Source: Thermocrinis sp. | GTDB taxonomy: Bacteria > Aquificota > Aquificia > Aquificales > Aquificaceae | Direction of reading: 5' to 3' | NCBI GenBank assembly: GCA_022759285.1 | Contig: JAEMPM010000172.1 | Span: 1-7,394, forward strand | DNA length: 7,394 nucleotides | Shown: in pieces, positions 1 to 5,772 of the stretch | How positions within the stretch are numbered: the stretch's first letter is position 1 | How the letters are laid out: each line of letters begins with the position of its first letter | Position numbers and translations under genes: made by a program | The notes under the pieces: model-generated | Told to the model about the DNA's origin: nothing | The model's database searches: none | The model's input: the letters and a program-made list of their open reading frames with translations, nothing else

Positions 1-125
1 TCAGCTGTAGGGATAGGTAGGCAGACGGTTGGGCTCCAGCTGTAGGGACAGGTGGGTAGGCTCCAGCTGTGTGGATAGGTAGGCTTCAGCTGTAGGGATA
101 GGTGGGCAAGGGCAGGCTTCAGCTG
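1..125. repeat. CAGCTG-centred direct-repeat array, truncated by window edge
   Basis: Five copies of CAGCTG lie at 2-7, 37-42, 64-69, 87-92 and 120-125. The first four share the longer consensus CAGCTGTAGGGATAGGTRGG with one to three changes per copy. Centre spacing is irregular (35, 27, 23 and 33 bp) because short variable segments of a few to about a dozen bases separate the units. The fifth copy keeps only the core and carries the TGA stop of the DruA-like gene (TGA complement at 119-121). The array is more GC-rich than the surrounding sequence and no ORF or terminator hairpin is visible in it. It begins at base 1, so it probably extends outside the window. It could be a protein-binding array, a recombination site or a degraded minisatellite. 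The repeats are directly visible; their role is inference. Confidence 0.8.
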
Positions 126-1105
126 GCACGAGAAAAACGCCTAATTCCCCTTTTCAAGTATTTAGCCCTCCAAAGCTCCACGTATTCTTCAAAGGTTTTA
201 TTTACATAGGTAAGCTGGTCGGTTTGTCCATTTAAAAACTCCTTCCATTCCTTAATCAGTGGTCTAAAGTAATATCCCTTTGCCAAGCCTACATTAAAAT
301 ATCTCTCGGAAAGCCCAAGCCGGGAAAAAAGTTCCCTTAAAACCCTAAATTTCCAATTGGAACCTTGCCCGAAGCTGTATTTATCCACACTGTTTAGCCC
401 CAACTCCTTAGCAATCCTCAGGAGGCTATCCCAAACATGGCTTAAGTGTATATGCGTAGTTCCCTTCGTAAAACCCAGAAACCTCCACTCAGGGAGACCT
501 TCATAAATGAGACTTTTGCCGAAAAAAGCCATGGTATCCACCGCCACAAGCTTAGCAAGTGGTTCCCTTCCCTTTAATATGGTTTTCTTGCCTTTGTATT
601 TTTCTTCAAATGCCTGGCATACTTCTTTACATCCCACCGCCAATGCTACCATCTTAGCCCCAAAAAGCTCGTTGTATGGCGGAACAGCACCCAGGACGTA
701 AGCTGTCATCATGTTATACAGTCTCTCCTCCTTTTGTTCTTTGCTCCAGCCAATGAAGGTATCCCTTACCCTTAGCCCAATGAGTGGGTCGCAAAGTCCG
801 AAAATGCCAAAAACCTTATAGTGAGTTCTATCCCACACAATAAACCTCAGACGCCTTCCATAACCCGCAGAGATGGGCACACTCCAGAAACTCATAGCAC
901 TCCTGAACAGAGAAGAGAGCTTATCCCCCTCCACAAGCTCCAACTCCAGCTGTACTTTCTCAGGCCTGATTTCTGTCTTCTTTGCAAAAAATCTATAATG
1001 CTGAGGACTGAGCCCAGGATTAACTTCCCGAGCTACATAACGCATATACTCCCTTGGATTTTCACGCATCAGCTGTAAAACCCTCTCTATCTCAGTCAAA
1101 ATCAT
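119..1105 (-). CDS. DUF4338 / DruA-like protein in the phage operon
   Basis: This 328-aa protein resembles the DUF4338 family, to which DruA of the Druantia anti-phage system belongs. The match rests on remembered family features, not a search. They are a core starting near residue 84 (RRLRFIVW), the block RDTFIGWS at 114-121 followed by a conserved Lys/Glu-rich helix, V-D-T at 189-191 before an aromatic stretch leading to GFTKG (211-215), and a C-terminal block KGYYFRPL (276-283) then KEFLNG (288-293). No signal peptide or membrane span is seen, so it should be cytoplasmic. The ATG at 1105 overlaps the zot stop as ATGA, with no good Shine-Dalgarno, so translation is probably coupled to zot; a TTG nine bases upstream is less likely. 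Its stop lies inside the first CAGCTG repeat. DruB-DruE partners are absent. Its message is purine-rich, unlike the pyrimidine-rich structural genes, suggesting separate acquisition. Role: defence or superinfection exclusion, or integrase/transposase-like; undecided. Confidence 0.75.
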   Translation of the reverse strand: MILTEIERVLQLMRENPREYMRYVAREVNPGLSPQHYRFFAKKTEIRPEKVQLELELVEGDKLSSLFRSAMSFWSVPISAGYGRRLRFIVWDRTHYKVFGIFGLCDPLIGLRVRDTFIGWSKEQKEERLYNMMTAYVLGAVPPYNELFGAKMVALAVGCKEVCQAFEEKYKGKKTILKGREPLAKLVAVDTMAFFGKSLIYEGLPEWRFLGFTKGTTHIHLSHVWDSLLRIAKELGLNSVDKYSFGQGSNWKFRVLRELFSRLGLSERYFNVGLAKGYYFRPLIKEWKEFLNGQTDQLTYVNKTFEEYVELWRAKYLKRGIRRFSRAS

Positions 1106-2199
1106 GGCAACCAAGCAATCTTAGGGCCTGAAGACAACTCTAAGCCAGAACTACCGGGCGAGCGGGCAGACGGGCGGGCAACCTCAATAACAATATGGCC
1201 ATAACCACCGACGGAACTCCCAACAGGAGGAGAAGAAGGAGAGGGAGGAGAACCGGAGGAAGGAGAAGAGGAAACCTTAGAAGAAACCCCAGAGGAAACG
1301 AAAGGATAGGAGGAAGGATAGGAATAGGAGGGATAAGAACCAGAAACAGAAGAAGAACTGAAGGAACCAGAAGGAGAGGGAGAACCAAAGAAAGAAAAGC
1401 TTTTTTCATTCCTTACTTCTTTCCCCTGAGCCTGAGAAACCTTAGGTCTGGGAACTATTCCACCATGAGATTTAACATAGGAACCAAGCTGAAAAATAGA
1501 AAAGAGGGCAACAGCAACAGCAACAAAAAGCACAACGGGAGGCTTACCCTTAACTCCTTTCATGTGTTCAACAAGTGCAGAACGATAAAGGGCAAAGATT
1601 CCAGGGTCATACTTGATTATGGTTTTCTTTACGGGAACACCACCGATTATGGTCTTCAAAACCGCCATATTGGAAATGCCAAAAATACGAAGACTTACGA
1701 GGCGAAGCTCAATCTCAACAAGGTTTCTTATAGCTTTGTTCATCCTCTGAATGCTTTGGGTGATGATAAAAAAGTCAAGTCCTAAATGCCTGTGATAGTC
1801 AAAGAAAAATTTCTGAAGCTGGGTTAATTCTGTGTCCTCATCAATAATAGACTGGAACTCATCCAGATAGAAGATAACCTTTCTATAGCCCAGCTCCCCA
1901 AAGAGCTTAGGGAGTATAAACCTCTTCCAATAATCCACATTGAGAATAGTCAGAAAGGCACTCCTGTAATTGCCATCATAGTGAAGATTGCAAAAGGAGA
2001 GGGCAGTAGCAAGGAACTCATCCAAAGTCCAAAGGTTATTAACTTCTTTGCCAAGATAAAAGGAGAACTTAACCCTGTCCAAGCCGTCAATATTGGAAAC
2101 AACAAGATTAGTATCCTTCTTTAAGTCCTCAACAATTCTTTTAACCGCATAATAGGATTTTCCCGCCCCCGGAGAACCTGTTATAAACACTATAGCCAT
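1102..2199 (-). CDS. zot: Zot / gpI-type filamentous phage assembly ATPase
   Basis: A 365-aa inner-membrane ATPase of the Zot/gpI family, which drives extrusion of filamentous phage. The N-terminal ATPase domain has a Walker A motif GSPGAGKS at residues 8-15 and a Walker B strand VIFYLDEF at 108-115. A helix follows (FFFDYHRHLGLDFF, 131-144) and then IITQS (145-149), all typical of the family. One membrane span lies at about 221-238 (PVVLFVAVAVALFSIFQL). The segment from about 260 to 350 is a Ser/Pro/Gly/Tyr-rich low-complexity tail, expected to be periplasmic. The ATG at 2199 lies 3 nt after the stop of the gpVI-like gene, and the stop overlaps the DruA-like start as ATGA. Despite the family name, this is a morphogenesis protein; there is no evidence of toxin activity. 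Family call is confident; the exact role of the tail is unknown. Confidence 0.93.
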   Translation of the reverse strand: MAIVFITGSPGAGKSYYAVKRIVEDLKKDTNLVVSNIDGLDRVKFSFYLGKEVNNLWTLDEFLATALSFCNLHYDGNYRSAFLTILNVDYWKRFILPKLFGELGYRKVIFYLDEFQSIIDEDTELTQLQKFFFDYHRHLGLDFFIITQSIQRMNKAIRNLVEIELRLVSLRIFGISNMAVLKTIIGGVPVKKTIIKYDPGIFALYRSALVEHMKGVKGKPPVVLFVAVAVALFSIFQLGSYVKSHGGIVPRPKVSQAQGKEVRNEKSFSFFGSPSPSGSFSSSSVSGSYPSYSYPSSYPFVSSGVSSKVSSSPSSGSPPSPSSPPVGSSVGGYGHIVIEVARPSARSPGSSGLELSSGPKIAWLP

Positions 2200-2202
2200 A
2201 GC

Positions 2203-2424
2203 CTAAACCCTGAAGAAGGGAATAAGGTTAAGGACAAACCTAATAGTTAGGGCAGTTCCCAATATGCTTATGGCTTGAGGAATTCCTGAATTAGCCAAAA
2301 ACCAGTTATCAATGGTCAGGGAAGCCAGAGGAGAAATAGGGATAGACAAAGCAGAAAGCAAGGAAAGGACAAAGGAAAAAATGCCCTGAAGCAAAGAAAC
2401 AAAGGCACAATAGACAGCACACAT
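2203..2424 (-). CDS. gpVI-like minor coat / cap membrane protein
   Basis: A 73-aa hydrophobic protein without a clear cleavable signal. It has two likely membrane segments, about residues 3-36 (possibly a long span or hairpin) and 48-67, and ends in a basic tail (FFRV). The position between the gpIII-like and Zot genes is where gpVI lies in filamentous phages (gIII-gVI-gI order), so it is probably the cap partner that holds the adsorption protein at the filament end. The chosen ATG at 2424 is preceded by a strong AAGGAGG eight bases upstream, which overlaps the end of the gpIII-like gene. A longer TTG-started reading from 2457 has no such site and is rejected. The stop lies 3 nt before the zot start. 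The assignment rests on synteny and topology, not on sequence identity. Confidence 0.72.
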   Translation of the reverse strand: MCAVYCAFVSLLQGIFSFVLSLLSALSIPISPLASLTIDNWFLANSGIPQAISILGTALTIRFVLNLIPFFRV

Positions 2425-2426
2425 GG

Positions 2427-4274
2427 TTAAACCCTCCTTATTGGGATATTTTTCCAAAGTTCAAAGATTGACATAGACACCAAAAGGGCAGAGATAAAAC
2501 CAAAAATAGAAGCAAGCCCAACAAAAGAATAAAGGATTAGGTTCCTAAGGTCATCAAAATTAGCATAAAGCATTTGTTCCTGTTCCCTACAATTATCAAG
2601 GGTATCCTCAGAGTTCCTATTAGAATTCTCATCAGGATTAGGGAGAAACTGTTCCATTGCATCAGTTAAAGTAGAAACGGAAGTAATCTCCTGTGCAATA
2701 ATCCAATTAATGGCAGGAATAAACTCCTCAGGAGGGAAATCCACCGTAATATCAATCTCAGGGTCAGGAGGAAACTCAAACTCAACACCAGGAGGAAACT
2801 CAACATCAGGAGAAATAGAAGGGCGAACAGTAAAACGCTGAGGAGAAGGTATAGGGAGAGGCTGGATTAAAGTATCCGGATCCAAAAGAGACTGAGGGAG
2901 AACTTCAGGAGACACCTCAACTTGAGGAACTGGGTCTCCCAGAGGAAGAGGAAAAGGAGAAAAAGAAGGAGAAGGGCGAGGAGAAGGGGAAGGAGCAGGA
3001 AGAGTAATCTCCTGAGGATAGGTAGCAGGATCATCAGCATCAAACTTACAAACCCGACGACAAGAACAAGAACCGGAAAAACCAGAAACGGCACGGGCAT
3101 TAAAACAGTTATCAACCGCAATAACGGGCTTAATTTGGCAAGTGCAAACTATACAAGGGTCATAAACATAATGCCAATAACCGGGAGAACTATAAGCATA
3201 GGACTTGGGAACGGCAGTTAAATACTCATCCAGAGGATAAGGATTAAAGTAAGAAACGGGACTATCCTTCCTAATGGGAATAGGTATCATAGCATCAAGA
3301 TAGTAAAAGTAATAGGAATACAAGGTCCAAGCCAAACCATCAGGACCATATTCCCAAGCCCAGGGATAAACAGGATCACGAGGTACATCAGTTATAAGAA
3401 TAGCCTCAGGAATAGGAAGAGGGTTCCCATAACTATAAGGAGACCAATCCATTAAAGGGGAATAATTATAGCCAACCACACGACCAGAATCACAAACCGC
3501 CCAAATCTCATAACAAGCTGAACGGACAGACACCGAAGAATAGCAAGGACTACCAATCTGAGGAAGCTGAGAAATATCGGGCAAAAGGGAAGGGTCAAAA
3601 CTACCCGGAGTTATAACATCAAAAGAAAGGTCAGAATACTGGACACTCCTCCATTGAAGATAAAGAAGATAACGGAGATAAGAGAGCTGGCCTTCCAAAA
3701 GATCAACATAGCCGAACTCAAGAAGAGGATTAAACAAAACATTAAACCCAAGATTAGCAATCTCAGAAACAGAAGAGAGAAACCCAGAAACGAGACGATT
3801 AAAAATCCTTGTGCTATTAACCGCCTGAGAAGTATAAAAGAGATCAGGATATAAAACCTTCAAGGCAGGAACAACCGTCTCAATACTCTCCTTAAGTTCT
3901 AATTGCCGAATAACCAAATTCCTTAAAGCTGTTTGTAAATCCGTAGCAGGCTGAAGGGTAGAATAAGAAACGGGATCCTGAATAAAGTCAATATAAACAT
4001 CCTTAGCGGAGGCAAATTCAGAAACAGCAGACTGATAGGCTTGTTTTTCCACACGAAAATTTTCAAGCTGAGCATCATCAACATTTTTAGACATTTCCCA
4101 CATCCTCTCCAGGATTTCCAGAGAGTCAGAAAGGGCAAGGGATTTCTCATAAAGATAGTTCAAATACTGAACGACAGAGTCATTATCCAATTTAGGCATT
4201 TGCAACTTAGCATCATAGACAACGGAAGCTGAAAAGCCAAAACCAAAAAGAAAAAGGAAAAGAACCCACCGCAT
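2427..4274 (-). CDS. gpIII-like adsorption / attachment protein
   Basis: A 615-aa secreted, membrane-anchored protein with gpIII architecture. A signal peptide covers about residues 1-16. A helical region with coiled-coil character spans about 30-205. A Tyr/Pro-rich domain runs from 220 to 370. A cysteine cluster lies at 374, 377, 379, 390, 403, 405 and 409, with further Cys at 244, 254, 261 and 562. A long Pro/Ser and Pro/acidic linker occupies about 425-520, and a C-terminal span at about 579-603 precedes a short basic tail. Filamentous phage adsorption proteins share this plan: exported receptor-binding domains, flexible linker, anchor. The start ATG at 4274 is 2 nt after the previous stop, with AGGT just upstream. 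The stop lies 2 nt before the gpVI-like start. The coding strand is strikingly pyrimidine-rich in the linker. The receptor (usually a pilus or Tol-type protein) cannot be predicted. Confidence 0.82.
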   Translation of the reverse strand: MRWVLFLFLFGFGFSASVVYDAKLQMPKLDNDSVVQYLNYLYEKSLALSDSLEILERMWEMSKNVDDAQLENFRVEKQAYQSAVSEFASAKDVYIDFIQDPVSYSTLQPATDLQTALRNLVIRQLELKESIETVVPALKVLYPDLFYTSQAVNSTRIFNRLVSGFLSSVSEIANLGFNVLFNPLLEFGYVDLLEGQLSYLRYLLYLQWRSVQYSDLSFDVITPGSFDPSLLPDISQLPQIGSPCYSSVSVRSACYEIWAVCDSGRVVGYNYSPLMDWSPYSYGNPLPIPEAILITDVPRDPVYPWAWEYGPDGLAWTLYSYYFYYLDAMIPIPIRKDSPVSYFNPYPLDEYLTAVPKSYAYSSPGYWHYVYDPCIVCTCQIKPVIAVDNCFNARAVSGFSGSCSCRRVCKFDADDPATYPQEITLPAPSPSPRPSPSFSPFPLPLGDPVPQVEVSPEVLPQSLLDPDTLIQPLPIPSPQRFTVRPSISPDVEFPPGVEFEFPPDPEIDITVDFPPEEFIPAINWIIAQEITSVSTLTDAMEQFLPNPDENSNRNSEDTLDNCREQEQMLYANFDDLRNLILYSFVGLASIFGFISALLVSMSIFELWKNIPIRRV

Positions 4275-4276
4275 AA

Positions 4277-4696
4277 CTACCTACGGAAGATGATAAAGTA
4301 GCTAAGGATGGTAGCAAAGATAATCCAAGCGGTCTTAAGGGAAGCCAAAAGCAAAAGCATAAGAGGGTGATTTGCTATATCAATAGTAGTATGGATAAAG
4401 GGAGGAAGATTCACCTCAATAGGGGGCGGAGGATTATCCAAAACATTCAAACGGAAAGAGGACAAGAAAAGGAAAAGGTCAGTATTTTTGGCAGAGTTTA
4501 TAAAGTCTCCCAAAACCTGGGAAACGGAAGGACAGGAACAGGAAGAAGAGCAATAAGAGTCATCAGCTATAAAGACTGAATTCCCTTCACTACAAACGCA
4601 AGCCCGACCCTGAGAAGTATCTTCAAATTGGCAAGTTAAAGCAAACCCTGAATAAGAAGAAAGGAGAAAAAGGAGAAAAGCAATAACCACCTTCAT
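4277..4696 (-). CDS. Cysteine-rich secreted membrane protein, minor virion component
   Basis: A 139-aa protein with a signal peptide (about residues 1-19 or 20). Six cysteines follow in the mature N-terminus (22, 33, 35, 49, 53, 55). A Pro-rich stretch (NPPPPIEVNLPP, 87-98) leads to a C-terminal membrane span at about 112-135 and a basic end (FRR). The CxC...SCSC arrangement resembles the cysteine cluster of the gpIII-like protein next to it. The start ATG overlaps the stop of the upstream coat-like gene as ATGA, and the next gene follows after 2 nt, so translation is probably coupled. Its place between coat genes and the adsorption gene suggests a minor coat or tip protein that forms disulphides in the periplasm. 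I do not recognise a named family. Confidence 0.68.
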   Translation of the reverse strand: MKVVIAFLLFLLSSYSGFALTCQFEDTSQGRACVCSEGNSVFIADDSYCSSSCSCPSVSQVLGDFINSAKNTDLFLFLSSFRLNVLDNPPPPIEVNLPPFIHTTIDIANHPLMLLLLASLKTAWIIFATILSYFIIFRR

Positions 4697-4920
4697 TTTG
4701 AAGACCTCTTAAGGGCTTTACCTACCAGAATGGCTGAGAAGGTTCCCAGAACCGTAGAAAGACCCAAGACCATCTTAAGAAAGTCCGACTTAAAATCCTG
4801 TATAGTTTGGTTCAACTGATTAAGAGCATTCACATAATCCACACACTCACACTGAGACTGAGCAAGGGTAAAAGAAAAAAACACAAAACTAAGGACCAAA
4901 CCTAAGCCTAAGAACCGCAT
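4693..4920 (-). CDS. Coat-like protein C (signal peptide, single membrane span)
   Basis: A 75-aa protein with a signal peptide MRFLGLGLVLSFVFFSFTLA and likely cleavage after residue 20 (TLA/QS). The mature ectodomain carries two cysteines (24, 26) and the pattern VNALNQLNQTIQ (30-41). A membrane span at about 47-66 precedes a basic tail (KALKRSSK). The tail and the VNALN...IQ segment echo the major coat candidate (INAVNNL..IQ and KALNRA), suggesting paralogy. The ATG at 4920 is preceded by GGGGGGAG; a TTG at 4947 that would add nine residues before the signal peptide is rejected. The gene overlaps the end of the previous coat-like gene by 32 bp in a different frame and shares ATGA with the next gene. 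Probably a minor or alternative coat protein. Confidence 0.75.
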   Translation of the reverse strand: MRFLGLGLVLSFVFFSFTLAQSQCECVDYVNALNQLNQTIQDFKSDFLKMVLGLSTVLGTFSAILVGKALKRSSK

Positions 4921-5131
4921 AAGCTCCCCCCAGAAGACCAAAAGCAAAAGAGGAACCTATGAAAACCTTCAGAAGACCTTTCTTAACACCCTGAAAAGTA
5001 TCTATCAAGTTATAAACGGCTTGACACGGAGAGATTGAAGAACTATCTCCACTTGAAAAGTCATCTCCAAAGGCGGGCGGTAAGCCCGCCAGAACTACCA
5101 AGAGAAAAAGGAGAACAGGGAGGCGTGGCAT
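4889..5131 (-). CDS. Coat-like protein B (signal peptide, single membrane span)
   Basis: An 80-aa protein with a signal peptide (residues 1-22, ending AFG before DD). An acidic Ser-rich mature start holds one Cys (36). The segment AVYNLIDTFQ (38-47) parallels the other two coat-like proteins. A membrane span at about 54-74 is followed by a short basic tail (RLRFGP). The mature start with two aspartates matches that of the major coat candidate. The ATG at 5131 overlaps the upstream stop as TAATG, with a modest AGGG close upstream, so coupling to the major coat gene is likely. Probably a minor coat protein or coat paralogue; which virion position it takes is unknown. Confidence 0.75.
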   Translation of the reverse strand: MPRLPVLLFLLVVLAGLPPAFGDDFSSGDSSSISPCQAVYNLIDTFQGVKKGLLKVFIGSSFAFGLLGGAYAVLRLRFGP

Positions 5132-5340
5132 TATGCCCTGTTTAGAGCTTTCTTTATTATCCTGTAGGTGAGGAAGAATATAAGAATTGAAGCAACCGCA
5201 GAAAGGAGCCCCTGAATACCAGATACGAGATTATTTACAGCATTTATTGCGTCGCTAAGAATATCGTCAGCAAGGGCAAAGTTAGAAGAAACAAGCAAAG
5301 CCAAGCCAGAAACTGTTAGTAAGCTGAAAAGTTTCCTCAT
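5131..5340 (-). CDS. Major coat protein candidate (gpVIII-like)
   Basis: A 69-aa precursor with textbook filamentous coat architecture. The signal peptide covers residues 1-24 with a canonical ALA/DD cleavage site. The mature protein is 45 residues: an acidic amphipathic N-terminal part (DDILSDAINAVNNLV), a hydrophobic span at about 44-59, and a basic DNA-facing tail (RIIKKALNRA). It has the strongest ribosome binding site in the operon, AAGGAGG seven bases before the ATG, fitting the most abundant virion protein. The start overlaps the preceding stop as ATGA, and its own stop overlaps the next start as TAATG. The first of three similar genes in a row; its length and ribosome binding site make it the best major-coat candidate. 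Confidence 0.85.
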   Translation of the reverse strand: MRKLFSLLTVSGLALLVSSNFALADDILSDAINAVNNLVSGIQGLLSAVASILIFFLTYRIIKKALNRA

Positions 5341-5630
5341 GATGGAACCTCCTTTAAGAGTTTTTGGGTTTGGGTTTGATTGGTTGATTGGTTTAATTGA
5401 TTGGTTAATTGCCTTTCATAGTGTTTAAGGACAACATCATAAACGGAATGCCAATAAGAAGCGTCATCCTTACCCTTAGACCAATCTATAGGGAACGGAA
5501 GCCTTTCCACCTCATCCAGGAAGGCGAGAACCACTTTTTTGATATGAGCCTTATCGTCTTTGAAGAGGGAAAGGAAGGCGTAGGGTGAAGAGTAATATTT
5601 GAAGAAGTCCTTAAGCTTTTTCTTTGCCAT
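5337..5630 (-). CDS. Small soluble protein of unknown function before the coat genes
   Basis: A 97-aa protein I do not recognise. It begins with a Lys-rich segment (MAKKKLKDFFKYY), has mixed helical sequence to about residue 73, then an Asn/Gln/Thr-rich low-complexity tail (TNQLNQSTNQTQTQ). There is no signal peptide or membrane span, so it should stay in the cytoplasm. The ATG at 5630 is preceded by AGGTGG with 5-nt spacing, which overlaps the stop of the 43-aa gene; a GTG three codons upstream is less likely. Its tail encodes the ribosome binding site of the major coat gene, and the stops and starts overlap as ATGA. Location between the ssDNA-binding/small-coat genes and the main coat gene is compatible with a regulatory or packaging role, but that is inference. 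Confidence 0.7.
   Translation of the reverse strand: MAKKKLKDFFKYYSSPYAFLSLFKDDKAHIKKVVLAFLDEVERLPFPIDWSKGKDDASYWHSVYDVVLKHYERQLTNQLNQSTNQTQTQKLLKEVPS
5376..5411. repeat. Short TTGATTGG direct repeats in the 97-aa gene tail
   Basis: TTGATTGG occurs at 5376-5383, 5384-5391 and 5397-5404, followed by a TTAATTG variant and flanked on the left by two TTTGGG units. The repeats encode the Asn/Gln/Thr-rich tail of the 97-aa protein and end about 30 bp before the ribosome binding site of the major coat gene. On the message this is an unstructured, G-poor stretch (repeated CCAATCAA), which could keep the coat ribosome binding site open. Repeat slippage within a dispensable tail is an equally good explanation. 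Confidence 0.65.
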
Positions 5631-5640
5631 GGTTTCCACC

Positions 5641-5772
5641 TCATAGCTTTTTCAAAATCCATATAGGGATAGTAAGCACCCAGATAAAGAAGAAAACGCC
5701 AGTAAAGAAGGGCACGGTTCCAGTGAAAGCTGTAGAAAAAGCAGAAACTATTTGACCCACTATATCATCCAT
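5641..5772 (-). CDS. 43-aa membrane protein, gpVII/gpIX-like
   Basis: A short gene reading MDDIVGQIVSAFSTAFTG... and ending WILKKL. It has an acidic N-terminus, one long hydrophobic span (about residues 19-39) and a basic C-terminus, with no cleavable signal. This is the size and topology of the tiny filament-end proteins gpVII and gpIX, which also lie between the gpV and gpVIII genes in classical filamentous phages. The ATG overlaps the stop of the ssDNA-binding protein gene as TAATG, and GGGGG lies seven bases upstream as a ribosome binding site. Its stop overlaps the AGGTGG used by the next gene. The tight packing on both sides supports a real gene; the role is inferred from synteny and topology. 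Confidence 0.78.
   Translation of the reverse strand: MDDIVGQIVSAFSTAFTGTVPFFTGVFFFIWVLTIPIWILKKL

Noticed and set aside
1..125. CRISPR array
   Set aside because: Units are only about 20 bp, spacers range from nearly nothing to about 12 bp, repeats are imperfect, and no cas gene is present.
119..1105. Complete Druantia defence system
   Set aside because: Only a DruA-like protein is present; the large helicase DruE and the DruB-D proteins are not in the window and the neighbours are phage structural genes.
119..1105. Tandem TTG/GTG start extensions for several genes (1114, 2457, 4947, 5639, 6116)
   Set aside because: Each extended start lacks a ribosome binding site; the internal ATG or GTG has a good site or a stop-start overlap, and for 4947 the extension would precede a clear signal peptide.
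1140..1409. 89-aa Leu/Pro-rich minus-strand frame within zot
   Set aside because: Shifted reading of the same low-complexity tail; it looks hydrophobic only because TCT/CCT runs shift to CTC/CTT leucine codons.
1195..1785. 196-aa Arg-rich frame on the plus strand across the Zot gene
   Set aside because: It is the antisense of the Ser/Pro-rich Zot tail; its Arg/Gly-rich run comes from AGG/AGA/GGA complements of TCC/TCT/CCT codons. No ribosome binding site or sensible domain is seen.
1102..2199. Zot as an enterotoxin
   Set aside because: The family name is historical. The Walker motifs, membrane span and operon position indicate the phage assembly ATPase, and no toxin peptide is recognisable.
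2867..3221. Basic plus-strand frame and Leu-rich minus-strand frame across the gpIII-like linker
   Set aside because: Both are shadows of the polypyrimidine-coded Pro/Ser linker; low-complexity sequence stays open in several frames.
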